Shown piece after piece: positions 1-6,931 of a stretch of 10,070 bases of DNA; positions within the stretch are counted from its first letter, which is position 1; each line of letters starts with the position of its first letter. The notes below the pieces were generated by a model. It was not told the origin of the DNA, ran no database searches, and saw only the letters and a program-made list of their open reading frames with translations. The translations under genes were made by a program, and so were the position numbers. Source of the stretch: Clostridiales bacterium (GTDB lineage Bacteria > Bacillota > Clostridia > Oscillospirales > Oscillospiraceae); contig JAHAEW010000097.1 of the NCBI GenBank assembly GCA_018374635.1, forward strand, positions 1 through 10,070, given 5' to 3'.

Positions 1-12
1 GTATTTTGGGGG

Positions 13-393
13 TTAGTCCTCCCGGTCCAGGGTGATGTGGGGGACCATGGTGGTGGTAAAGGTCAGCTCAGGCTGGGAGGTGTCACAGTGGCTGAACTGG
101 ACCGGCATATCCATGTCGCTCTCCACAACCACGGCATAGCCGACATTCATGGGAACGGGCTCACCCTTGTCGTTCTCCATCAGGTCGAACCGGGCATGTT
201 TGGTCCGGCGGGCAGGCACCACGCTGGTATAGCCGGTCATGGGCTCACGATCCTGGAAGTAGAAGGTGAAGCGCACATGGGCGTCCCGGCCGGTCTCGTT
301 GATGAAGGCGCAGCCCTCATGGCTGGTGAAGTAGCCGGTGCCGCGGGAATGAAGGTAGGCGTCGGGAATATACCACTTGTACTTGTACTCCAT
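13..393 (-). CDS. ASRT-family (Anabaena sensory rhodopsin transducer-like) small protein
   Basis: A 126-residue soluble protein with no signal peptide or membrane segment, almost the same length as Anabaena ASRT (about 125 aa). Recognisable family features run along its whole length: an SHE motif at residues 24-26, a D-A-H-V strand at 37-40, a Y-x-x-x-E-P segment near 45-51, the hallmark PARRTKHARF at 60-69, and a late strand carrying V-Q-F-S-H at 98-102. The family folds as a small beta-sandwich. The founding member interacts with a sensory rhodopsin, but most relatives occur without one and have been proposed to bind small molecules, perhaps sugars. No rhodopsin is present here. ATG at 393 is chosen because homology begins there; the frame stays open further upstream but overlaps the preceding gene. 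The Shine-Dalgarno is weak (GAGTGG-like). It is the last gene in view, 44 nt after the second tautomerase, so it may serve as ligand sensor or accessory to the pathway. Family call is firm; function is unknown. Confidence 0.85.
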   Translation of the reverse strand: MEYKYKWYIPDAYLHSRGTGYFTSHEGCAFINETGRDAHVRFTFYFQDREPMTGYTSVVPARRTKHARFDLMENDKGEPVPMNVGYAVVVESDMDMPVQFSHCDTSQPELTFTTTMVPHITLDRED

Positions 394-437
394 ATTGATC
401 CACTCACTTTCTATTGTAATTGTTTGTTGCAGTTCAC

Positions 438-812
438 TCAGACCGGCGCGGGGCCGTAGGCTCTGGGATCCGGGTCGTCCACCCAGCCCCAGGAGGGGCA
501 CACATCGTGGGCCACGAAGATCCGCTCCTTCTGGATGCCCAGCACCTGACTCAGATCATTCATGAACTCCTCGGAGAGCATCTCGCAGTTCTTGGGGCCG
601 ATGTCATAGTCCCCATGAATTTTAAAGTTCACAAAGGCCGCGGGGGTATCCCTGCCGCTGAAGAACATCTGCTGCTTGTCCTCCATGACGATCATGAGCC
701 AGCGCTCCCGCTTGGTGGGCACCTTCTCCCATGACACGGCCAGGGCCGTTTTCAGCTCCTTTGCTCTGTCGCTGGGAATCTCCACATTGGTCCTGATGAT
801 GATACAGGGCAT
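438..812 (-). CDS. MIF/tautomerase-family protein, second tandem copy
   Basis: A 124-residue member of the macrophage migration inhibitory factor branch of the tautomerase superfamily. After Met removal the N-terminus is Pro, the catalytic general base of the family (M-P-C-I-I-I). Lys34 (Met1 numbering) in T-K-R-E-R-W-L aligns with MIF Lys32. M-F-F-S-G followed by T-P-A-A-F matches the MIF M-A-F-G-G region, and the C-terminal I-F-V-A-H-D and W-G-W-V match V-Y-I-N-Y-Y and V-G-W-N. ATG at 812 is chosen over upstream in-frame starts because it places Pro at position 1 and has an AAGGAAGG site 8 nt upstream. It lies 26 nt after its paralogue and resembles it at roughly 60 percent of positions by eye, with near-identical last thirds. 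Unlike the paralogue it has an extra tail of about 13 residues after W-G-W-V, rich in Asp and Pro. Likely a keto-enol tautomerase or related enzyme; substrate unknown. Confidence 0.85.
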   Translation of the reverse strand: MPCIIIRTNVEIPSDRAKELKTALAVSWEKVPTKRERWLMIVMEDKQQMFFSGRDTPAAFVNFKIHGDYDIGPKNCEMLSEEFMNDLSQVLGIQKERIFVAHDVCPSWGWVDDPDPRAYGPAPV

Positions 813-838
813 ATGCAATACCTTCCTTTCTGTCATGT

Positions 839-1174
839 TCAGTTCTTGACCCAGCCCCAGGAGGGACATTCATCGTGAGCCACAAAGATCCGCTCCTTCT
901 GAATACCCAGCACCTGGCTGACATCGGTCAGGAACTCCTCGTTCAGGATCTCGCAGTTCTCCCTGCCAAGGCTGCCTAGAATCTTGAAGTTGACAAAGGC
1001 CGCAGGGGTATCTTTGCCGCCGAAGAACATGGTGGTGTTGTCCCGGATGGTGGTTATGAGCCACCGCTCACTCTTACCCGGAAGCTTCTCCCAGGAAACC
1101 ACCAGGGCTTTTTTCAGTTCCTCGGCCTTCTCCTTGGGCACCTCCATATTGGTATACATAACAATACAGGGCAT
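839..1174 (-). CDS. MIF/tautomerase-family protein, first tandem copy
   Basis: A 111-residue MIF-like tautomerase, close to the usual 110-120 aa. It begins M-P-C-I-V-M, giving the catalytic N-terminal proline once Met is removed. G33-K34 in P-G-K-S-E-R-W-L aligns with MIF Gly31-Lys32. M-F-F-G-G, I-L-G-S-L-G and the terminal W-G-W-V-K-N follow the MIF pattern. ATG at 1174 is preferred over an upstream in-frame TTG at 1198 because it gives Pro at position 1 and has GGAGG 8 nt upstream. The gene is 62 nt downstream of the iron-type dehydrogenase and 26 nt before its paralogue. MIF-family proteins are trimers with the active site at subunit interfaces, so the two copies could form separate homotrimers or a mixed oligomer; the sequence does not decide. 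Family call is firm; phenylpyruvate-type tautomerase activity is only a family expectation. Confidence 0.86.
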   Translation of the reverse strand: MPCIVMYTNMEVPKEKAEELKKALVVSWEKLPGKSERWLITTIRDNTTMFFGGKDTPAAFVNFKILGSLGRENCEILNEEFLTDVSQVLGIQKERIFVAHDECPSWGWVKN

Positions 1175-1236
1175 GTCCGTATCCTCCATTCCAATCAATT
1201 TATCAGCAAGGGCGGTCCCCTTCTCTGGCCGCCGGA

Positions 1237-2367
1237 TTAAAACGCCTCCAGATAGATCTGCTTTACCTCGTCCCGGGTAAGCGCCTTGGTATGATTCCGC
1301 ATGCTTCCGGCAAAGACGTTGATGCAGTTGTCCGTCATCCAGTCGATTCCGGACTCCTCCACCCCCAGCTCCCGGAGCTTGCAGTTCAGATCAATGGACT
1401 TGAGGAAGCGCTCCACCGCCTCCGCGCAGTCGGTCTCGTCCTTGCCGCCCAGCAGACGGGAGATGGCCGCGTAACGCTCCGGCTTGGTGTTGTAAGAGTG
1501 GCGGAAGAGGGGGGGCGTCAGGGCCGCCAGTCCCTTTCCATGGACCACGTTATACATGCCGCTGACCGGATGCTCCATCCCGTGGCCGCCGCCCACGCCG
1601 GCGGTGTTGATGACAATGCCGCCCAGCAGGCTGGCCAGGGTGATGTTCTCCCAGTCCTCCTGTGTGCCCTCACCGTGGTACACCTTGGGCAGGCTCCCGG
1701 CTGTCAGGCGGATGGCGTGCAGGGCAAGCTGGTCGGTAATGGGCTGGCTTCGGGTGGCCAGGTAGCCCTCCATGTTGTGGGAGAGGGCATCGAAGCCCAC
1801 CGAGGCCAGCACCTCCTTGGGCATGGTCTTCATCAGCTCAGGGTCGATAAAGGACACTTTAGGATAGATCAGGTCTCCCCACAGGGACTTCTTGTCCTTG
1901 GTCTCGGGGTTGGTCAGCACCGCAAAGGGGTTGGCCTCGCTCCCTGTGCCGCAGGTGGTGGGTACCTCCAGAATGGGCAGGCAGCCGGTACCCTGCTTTC
2001 CACCGGAGATATAGTCATTCACGTCACCGCCGTTCACCGCGCAGAAGGCCACCGCCTTGGCCGCATCCATCATGGAGCCGCCGCCCATGCCGATGACTAG
2101 GTCGCACCCCTGCTCCCTGGCCAGGGCCGCGCCCTCCATAACCGTGGTGGTCAGGGGGTTGGGCTCCACCTTATTGAATACCGTGGCGCGGACGCCCGCG
2201 GCCTCCAGCAGGGCGATGGAGCGGTCCAGCAGACCGGAGCGTTTCGTGCTGCTGCGGCCCGTCACGATCAGGGCGTGGGTGCCGTAGCTCTTGGCCGTGG
2301 CGCCCAGTTGGTCGATCACATTGGCGCCAAACAGCAGACGGACCGGCATAAAGTAAGAGAATTCCAT
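1237..2367 (-). CDS. Iron-containing alcohol dehydrogenase
   Basis: A 376-residue group III (Fe-type) alcohol dehydrogenase, near full family length (380-390). The N-terminal dinucleotide-binding domain carries the family motif G-M-G-G-G-S-M-M-D-A-A-K at 93-104, and V-P-T-T-C-G-T-G-S-E at 135-144 lines the active site. The C-terminal helical domain supplies the likely metal ligands: Asp193 and His197 in F-D-A-L-S-H, His266 in M-E-H-P-V-S-G, and His276 in V-V-H-G. All four positions are occupied, so it should be catalytically competent. It would use NAD(P)H to interconvert an alcohol and an aldehyde or ketone; substrates in this family range from 1,2-propanediol and butanol to 4-hydroxybutyrate and 3-hydroxypropionate-like acids, and the specificity is not readable here. 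ATG at 2367 has GAGG 7 nt upstream. It starts 27 nt after the nitrilase-family gene, supporting a shared transcript and pathway. Cytoplasmic. Confidence 0.93.
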   Translation of the reverse strand: MEFSYFMPVRLLFGANVIDQLGATAKSYGTHALIVTGRSSTKRSGLLDRSIALLEAAGVRATVFNKVEPNPLTTTVMEGAALAREQGCDLVIGMGGGSMMDAAKAVAFCAVNGGDVNDYISGGKQGTGCLPILEVPTTCGTGSEANPFAVLTNPETKDKKSLWGDLIYPKVSFIDPELMKTMPKEVLASVGFDALSHNMEGYLATRSQPITDQLALHAIRLTAGSLPKVYHGEGTQEDWENITLASLLGGIVINTAGVGGGHGMEHPVSGMYNVVHGKGLAALTPPLFRHSYNTKPERYAAISRLLGGKDETDCAEAVERFLKSIDLNCKLRELGVEESGIDWMTDNCINVFAGSMRNHTKALTRDEVKQIYLEAF

Positions 2368-2394
2368 ACGATTACCTCATTTCTTTGATTTATA

Positions 2395-3216
2395 TCAGCA
2401 GGTATAGAGCTCCGGGCGGCGGTCCCGCAGGAGCGGGCCGTTGATCCGGGCCCTATCCGCGTCCTCCAGCTCCATCTCTGCCAGCACCACCACGTTCTCC
2501 GCCTCATCTGCCTGGGCCAGTACGGAGCCGTCCGGCCCCAAGAGCATGCTGTGGCCGAAGAACGTGTATTCTCCCTCCTGCCCGGAGCGGTTGCAGGCCG
2601 CGAGAAAGAGCTGGTTTTCAAAGGCCCTGGTCTTGAGTTCCGTCTCGAAGACGGGCAGCTCGGAAAAGCCCCCCGGCATAATGCTGCTGGAGATGGAGAT
2701 CAGAATCAGCCTGGCCCCCTTCTTCATCAGCTCACGGCAGGTCTCCGGGTAGCGCCGGTCGTAGCAAATGGCCAATCCCACCTTCCCGTACCGGGTATCC
2801 GCCACCACAAACTCCGGTCCGGGTGTGAAATAGTAGCGCTCATAGCTGCGCGTACAGGGTACATGTACCTTCCGATAGACCGCACCGATCGTCCCCTCCG
2901 GCGTCAGCAGAACCAGGGAATTATAGTAGGTACCAATCAGACTCTTTTCAAACAGCGGAAGGGCCAAGTAGATCCCCAGCTCCCCCGCCAGGGAACGAAA
3001 GCGCCGGACGGTTGGCCCGTCCAACTCCTCCGCGTAGGCAAAGTAGCGGGTGTCCTTATACAGCGGGAAAAACTCATCCAGCGCCAGCTCCGGCAGCACG
3101 CAGAGATCGGCCCCCTGCCTGGCCGCCTGAATCAGCAGCCGCTCCGCGCGCTCCACGTTTGCCTCCCGCCCTCCGATGTCCGCCGACATCTGTATGGCGG
3201 CAACCTTTACCTTCAT
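2395..3216 (-). CDS. Nitrilase-superfamily carbon-nitrogen hydrolase (carbamoylase/amidase type)
   Basis: A 273-residue nitrilase-superfamily enzyme with an intact catalytic set: Glu43 in L-P-E-L, Lys116 in Y-R-K-V-H-V-P, Cys151 in I-C-Y-D-R-R-Y-P-E, and a supporting Glu126 in Y-E-R-Y-Y-F-T-P-G. The fold is an alpha-beta-beta-alpha sandwich, usually a dimer or higher oligomer in the cytoplasm. The Y-F-T-P-G, C-Y-D-R-R-Y-P-E and terminal R-D-R-R-P-E-L-Y segments resemble the branch holding N-carbamoyl-amino-acid, beta-ureidopropionate and N-carbamoylputrescine amidohydrolases, which release ammonia and CO2 from an N-carbamoyl group. A plain aliphatic amidase role remains possible; true nitrilase activity is less likely. 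ATG at 3216 begins at the first beta-strand (K-V-K-V-A-A-I-Q-M), with AAGGGG about 7 nt upstream. It follows the GATase-like gene by 25 nt. Superfamily is certain; substrate is inference. Confidence 0.9.
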   Translation of the reverse strand: MKVKVAAIQMSADIGGREANVERAERLLIQAARQGADLCVLPELALDEFFPLYKDTRYFAYAEELDGPTVRRFRSLAGELGIYLALPLFEKSLIGTYYNSLVLLTPEGTIGAVYRKVHVPCTRSYERYYFTPGPEFVVADTRYGKVGLAICYDRRYPETCRELMKKGARLILISISSSIMPGGFSELPVFETELKTRAFENQLFLAACNRSGQEGEYTFFGHSMLLGPDGSVLAQADEAENVVVLAEMELEDADRARINGPLLRDRRPELYTC

Positions 3217-3241
3217 TGTTCCGCCCCTTCTCTCCGGCCGG

Positions 3242-3991
3242 TCATCTCTGCACCACCCAGTCGATCATGTTCTTCCAGAACAGGTGGATATACTCCCATT
3301 CACAGAAAGCGGGGGGCATCCAGTGGGGCGCGCAGTCCGAGGCCCAAGCGAAGCTTCTGCCCTTTCCGTACTCATAGAAGGACAGGATGGGGTCTCCCTG
3401 GTATTCCACCGCCACCTGTGCCCCCGGCTTGGCTACGGCCTTGTTGTAGCCAAGCAGATAGGGCCATTCCTCGGGCAGCCCCTTCAGTGCCGGATGGCGC
3501 TGGGGGTCCACCTTCAGATCAATGCCTTCCGGGTGCTCCTGCCGGTCGTCATAGGGGAGAAAATCGACCGGGAGTGCCTTCTCGATGGGCGAACCGTGGT
3601 AGCAGCCCTTGCCGCCGATGCCCTGGAAGGTCATGTAGCCTCCCATCATCCCCAGGGCGCCGCCCTGCTCTACATAGTCCGCCAGGAGCTGTAGGCGGTT
3701 GGGGAAACGGACGCTTTGGGTAAACACCAGGGGGTGGAGCAACAGGGTATTGGCCCCCACATCGCTGAGAATCACCACATCATACGTCTTCAGCTCCTCC
3801 ATCGTAGAGGGGAATTTCTCTCCCACCAGATGGGAGGGCAGGTGGGTGATCTCTGCAAACTCGTCCATCGCGGCATGGATTCGGTCGATCTCCGTTCCAT
3901 ACCCGCCAACCGAGAAGTCGTCCCACCCCTTTACCTCCATGTTATGGGTCAGCCAGGACTCCCCGGCAAACAGCATCTTGTACTTTTTCAT
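3242..3991 (-). CDS. GATase1-like (class I glutamine amidotransferase-like) protein
   Basis: A 249-residue protein that looks like the putative glutamine amidotransferase-like family (Pfam GATase1_like type). It opens with a Rossmann-like strand and G-E-S-W (K-M-L-F-A-G-E-S-W at 5-13), has Y-D-V-V-I-L-S-D at 70-77, a conserved G-G-Y-M-T-F-Q-G-I-G-G-K at 117-128 followed by Y-H-G-S-P, and a late G-K-G-R-S-F-A-W-A-S-D-C-A-P-H-W. Typical class I amidotransferases have a nucleophile Cys in a G-x-C-x-G elbow; here the corresponding region is G-M-M-G-G-Y-M-T with no Cys, and the nearest is Cys130, twelve residues further on. It is therefore unlikely to hydrolyse glutamine by the standard route and may be a binding or remodelled hydrolase domain. 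Its ATG overlaps the stop of the upstream transporter ATPase (ATGA), suggesting translational coupling; a GGGAG site lies 6 nt upstream. Function unknown. Confidence 0.78.
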   Translation of the reverse strand: MKKYKMLFAGESWLTHNMEVKGWDDFSVGGYGTEIDRIHAAMDEFAEITHLPSHLVGEKFPSTMEELKTYDVVILSDVGANTLLLHPLVFTQSVRFPNRLQLLADYVEQGGALGMMGGYMTFQGIGGKGCYHGSPIEKALPVDFLPYDDRQEHPEGIDLKVDPQRHPALKGLPEEWPYLLGYNKAVAKPGAQVAVEYQGDPILSFYEYGKGRSFAWASDCAPHWMPPAFCEWEYIHLFWKNMIDWVVQR

Positions 3992-5001
3992 ATCAAGCTC
4001 CCTTCCATCGGTTCAATCGGTTGATTCTGTGCGGCGCAGCGGTGACACTTCACGATGTGGTCCCGTCCCACCAAGGCAGGCGCCGGAATATGCTTGGAGC
4101 AGTTCTCCGTCCGGTACGGGCAGCGGGGGTGATACCGGCAGCCGGAGGGCGGCCTGATCGGGCTGGGCAGCTCGATCGGCGGCTCCCTGTTGGCCGTACT
4201 TAGGCGGGCGTCTCCGCTGATCTGGGGAATGGAGCGCAGCAGCTCCTTGGTATAGGGGTGCCTGGGGTTGTGATAGAGCTCCTCGGAGGTGCTGTACTCA
4301 ATGACCTCGCCCAGGTAGAGCACCGCAATATGGTCGCTCATGTACTCCACTACGCTCAGATCATGGGAGATAAAAATAATCGAAATGCCGAACTCCTTCT
4401 GCAGGTCGTGGAACAGGTTGAGCACCTGCGCCTGCACCGACTTGTCCAGTGCGGACACCGGCTCGTCGGCCAGGATGATTTTAGGCTCCATTGCCAGGGC
4501 CCGCGCCACCGCCACGCGCTGTCGCTGCCCGCCGCTCAGGCTGTTGGGGTATTTATTGAGGAAGGACTTCTGCATCCCAACCGCGTCCAGGTAGCGGTAT
4601 GCCCGCCGGCATGCCTCATCTCTGGGCACCTGATTGGCCGTCAGGCCGAAGGTGATGTTCTGCAGTACATTCATCTTGGGGTTCAGGGAGGAGTAGGGGT
4701 TCTGAAAGACCATCTGCATATTCTTCCGAAAGGTCTGCACATCCTGCCCCGTGGCATGGGCCATGTCGTACTCCTTCCCGCAGAGCTTCATTGTGCCGCT
4801 GTCCGGCCGGATGCTGTGAAGGAGCAGCCGCGCAACCGTGGATTTTCCGCAGCCGGACTCACCGACGATGCCCAGCACCTCCCCCTCCTCCAGGCCGAGG
4901 GAAACGTGATTTACTGCTGAAACCACGTCGTTTTCGCCCAGCAGGCGCTTTTTTACCACAAAGGACTTGCACAGGTCGTTGACCTCTAAAATCTTGCTCA
5001 T
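3988..5001 (-). CDS. dppF: Dipeptide/oligopeptide-type ABC importer ATPase (DppF/OppF-like)
   Basis: A 337-residue cytoplasmic ATPase of the peptide/nickel uptake family. Walker A G-E-S-G-C-G-K-S-T lies at 47-55, Q-loop Gln100, signature L-S-G-G-Q-R-Q-R at 155-162, Walker B I-I-L-A-D-E at 175-180, D-loop to Asp186, and switch His213. The C-terminal extension has P-S-G-C-R-Y-H-P-R-C, with cysteines 288, 294, 301 and 319 in the pattern C-x5-C-x6-C-x17-C found in OppD/DppD/F proteins, where an Fe-S cluster has been reported in some members. ATG at 5001 is chosen over an in-frame GTG at 5019 because GGAG at 5010-5013 ends 8 nt before it. The insertion V-K-K-R-L-L-G-E-N before the first domain strand is typical of the F subunit. 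It follows the DppC-like permease by 42 nt and pairs with the DppD-like ATPase as a heterodimer. Confidence 0.92.
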   Translation of the reverse strand: MSKILEVNDLCKSFVVKKRLLGENDVVSAVNHVSLGLEEGEVLGIVGESGCGKSTVARLLLHSIRPDSGTMKLCGKEYDMAHATGQDVQTFRKNMQMVFQNPYSSLNPKMNVLQNITFGLTANQVPRDEACRRAYRYLDAVGMQKSFLNKYPNSLSGGQRQRVAVARALAMEPKIILADEPVSALDKSVQAQVLNLFHDLQKEFGISIIFISHDLSVVEYMSDHIAVLYLGEVIEYSTSEELYHNPRHPYTKELLRSIPQISGDARLSTANREPPIELPSPIRPPSGCRYHPRCPYRTENCSKHIPAPALVGRDHIVKCHRCAAQNQPIEPMEGSLI

Positions 5002-5043
5002 TGTACGCTCTCCAATCACGGCGCGCCGTCATACCGCGCGGGC

Positions 5044-5937
5044 TTAGCTGTTGGCCTCCATGGCGTCCTTCAGGCCGTCTGAGATGATATTGACACTCAG
5101 GGCTGTGACAAAAATGAACAGGCCCGGAATAATGGTAATCAGGGGATTGATGTAGATCTGCTGCCGCAGGGCGTTCAGCATGGAGCCCCATTCCGGCGTG
5201 GGGGGAGAAATGCCCAATCCCAGAAAGCTCAAGCCAGAGGCCGACAGGATGCTGACGCTGAATTGCGTGGTACAGTAGATGAAGATCCGCCCAAAGGTGT
5301 TCGGTATGATGAAAAACACGATAACCTTCAGTGGGCTGGCCCCGGAGGTCTGCGCCGCCTCAATAAAGTCCTCCGGCATGATATCCTGCACGGTGGATTC
5401 GGCCACCCGGGCGATGGGCGGAACCAGAATGACGGCGATTGGAATGATGATGCTGGACAGGCCCGAGCCCAGAACCGAGGACAGCGCGATGGCCAGCAGA
5501 ATGGAGGGGAACGCATAGAAAATATCCAGGGTGCGCATGATGATCTGGGCATAGGCCTTGCCGAAATAGCCGGAAATGATCCCCAGGATACTGCCCACGA
5601 TGGTGGCCAGCGCCACCGGCAGGAAGCCCATCAGCAGGCTCAGGCGCCCGCCGTACAGGCAGCGGGTCAGGATGTCGCGCCCCTGCTCGTCTGTTCCCAG
5701 CAGATGGCCGGCCGTGCCGATGCCCTGCAGCCGCTCCGCCGCATTGCCCTCAAAGGGGGTATACTGGGTGAGCAGCGGCGCGCCGAGGGCGCACAGCACC
5801 ACGATCACGAACAGGATCAGCGCGGGAAGGGCCGCCGGGTAACGGAGAAAGGTCCGCACAAAGCGGCTGCGCGCCTCCCTGCGGAAATGGAGCTCCTCCG
5901 GATCCGCCGCAGCTCTGGAGCCAATGGATGACAGCAA
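5044..5937 (-). CDS. dppC: Dipeptide/oligopeptide-type ABC importer permease (DppC/OppC-like)
   Basis: An inner-membrane permease of about 297 residues. After a charged cytoplasmic N-terminus (R-R-E-A-R-S-R-F-V-R) come a first membrane segment (A-L-P-A-L-I-L-F-V-I-V-V-L), an external loop with G-T-D-E-Q-G-R-D-I-L-T-R typical of DppC/OppC, and five more hydrophobic segments. The coupling region carries E-A-A-Q-T-S-G-A-S-P, the EAA loop that contacts the ATPases, and S-P-P-T-P-E-W-G-S-M-L is a family hallmark near the C-terminus. The in-frame GTG at 5946 lies inside the Shine-Dalgarno AGGAG, so the likely start is TTG at 5937, 8 nt downstream of it. The gene starts 30 nt after the DppB-like gene, with which it forms the transmembrane channel. 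Confidence 0.9.
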   Translation of the reverse strand: MLSSIGSRAAADPEELHFRREARSRFVRTFLRYPAALPALILFVIVVLCALGAPLLTQYTPFEGNAAERLQGIGTAGHLLGTDEQGRDILTRCLYGGRLSLLMGFLPVALATIVGSILGIISGYFGKAYAQIIMRTLDIFYAFPSILLAIALSSVLGSGLSSIIIPIAVILVPPIARVAESTVQDIMPEDFIEAAQTSGASPLKVIVFFIIPNTFGRIFIYCTTQFSVSILSASGLSFLGLGISPPTPEWGSMLNALRQQIYINPLITIIPGLFIFVTALSVNIISDGLKDAMEANS

Positions 5938-5967
5938 AACAATCACTCCTTTGTATCCCGCAGGTCT

Positions 5968-6909
5968 TTATTTTCTCAGGCGCGGATCTGCCACAATGCG
6001 GAGCAGATCGATGAGCAGGTTGATGCTGACAAAGATCGCCGCCACAATCAGGATGGCCGCCTGGGTCACGGGAAAGTCGCTGGTGAAGATGCTCTGATAG
6101 ATGATCAGGCCGATTCCCGGCCAGGAAAAAATGGTTTCCACCATCGTGGAGCCGCCCATCAGGTAGCCGAACTGCAGGCCCGCTACGGTCAGCAGCGTGG
6201 GAAAGCTGTTGCGCAGCACATGCCGCATGATGGCCGGCTCACTGAGTCCCTTCGCCCGCAGGGTAGTGACAAAGCTCCGGCTGCGCATCTCGGAGACCGA
6301 GCTGCGCACCATCCGCGTCATAATCCCCAGTGTCATGGCGCCGGCCGCGATAGCGGGAAGAATCAGGTGCTGTATGAGGGAGGAGAAGGTATAGTCCCCA
6401 CTGGTATACATGCCTGTAGACGGCAGCAGGCGCAGGTTGACGGAGAAGATACCAATCAGGATCAATGACAGGCAGTAGTTTGGAATACTGATACCGCCGA
6501 TGCCGAATACCGTGCCGATCCAGGAGAAGATGGAATTCGGCCGGTACGAGCTGTAGACACCGATCAGGATACTGAGCAGGAACGCGAAGATGCTGGCCCC
6601 CAGCGCCAGAATCAGGGTATTGTGGAGGGCCTCGCTGACCACGCTGAGCACGAGCCGGTTGTCGCTGACAGAGTTCCCAAAATTGCCGCGCACCGCGTTG
6701 CCCAGCCACATGAAATACTGCATATAGAGTGGCTGGTCAAAACCATACTGGTCGATGATCACCTGCCGGAGCTCCTCCGAAGCATCCAGAGGCACAATGC
6801 TGTCAATGGGTTCTCCCGGCATCATCTGCAGCAGGGCGAATACAATAACCGTCACACCGAAGAGCGTGAGGAACGCCAGGCCTATTCGTTTCAAGATAAC
6901 TCGGACCAT
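5968..6909 (-). CDS. dppB: Dipeptide/oligopeptide-type ABC importer permease (DppB/OppB-like)
   Basis: A 313-residue inner-membrane permease. The N-terminal membrane segment (I-G-L-A-F-L-T-L-F-G-V-T-V-I) is followed by the family motif M-M-P-G-E-P. The periplasmic Y-G-F-D-Q-P-L-Y-M-Q-Y segment and W-L-G-N-A-V-R-G-N-F-G are typical of DppB/OppB. The ATPase-coupling loop has A-K-G-L-S-E, and V-E-T-I-F-S-W-P-G-I-G lies near the C-terminus, ending in D-P-R-L-R-K. Starting at ATG 6909 is preferred: GGGGAG at 6915-6920 ends 5 nt upstream and homology begins M-V-R-V-I-L-K-R. A longer frame beginning inside the intergenic hairpin would add a polar leader with no family match. The gene is separated from the binding-protein gene by 99 nt holding that hairpin. 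Confidence 0.92.
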   Translation of the reverse strand: MVRVILKRIGLAFLTLFGVTVIVFALLQMMPGEPIDSIVPLDASEELRQVIIDQYGFDQPLYMQYFMWLGNAVRGNFGNSVSDNRLVLSVVSEALHNTLILALGASIFAFLLSILIGVYSSYRPNSIFSWIGTVFGIGGISIPNYCLSLILIGIFSVNLRLLPSTGMYTSGDYTFSSLIQHLILPAIAAGAMTLGIMTRMVRSSVSEMRSRSFVTTLRAKGLSEPAIMRHVLRNSFPTLLTVAGLQFGYLMGGSTMVETIFSWPGIGLIIYQSIFTSDFPVTQAAILIVAAIFVSINLLIDLLRIVADPRLRK

Positions 6910-6931
6910 ACTAACTCCCCTTGTATACTGC

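Noticed and set aside
414..419. A TACAAT hexamer on the minus strand in the AT-richer gap before the ASRT gene, resembling a -10 box.
   Set aside because: No convincing -35 hexamer lies 16-18 nt upstream (best match about three of six), and the gap is short within a tight operon.
394..501. Longer N-terminal version of the ASRT protein beginning inside the upstream tautomerase gene.
   Set aside because: The extra 36 residues overlap the tautomerase C-terminus in another frame and have no family match; the ASRT homology starts at the ATG at 393.
1205..1236. Possible GC-rich stem (GGCGG/CCGCC) between the Fe-dehydrogenase and first tautomerase genes.
   Set aside because: Only five continuous pairs before a mismatch and no T-run; too weak to call a terminator or attenuator.
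1291..2100. Long open frames on the plus strand opposite the dehydrogenase, and similar ones opposite the hydrolase, the binding protein and others.
   Set aside because: They mirror codon structure of clear minus-strand genes, lack ribosome-binding sites, and their translations are low-complexity with no recognisable family features.
5018..5029. Perfect 12-bp palindrome ACGGCGCGCCGT in the dppC-dppF gap.
   Set aside because: It has no loop for an RNA hairpin and is short and made of CG/GC steps, so chance in GC-rich DNA is the simpler explanation.
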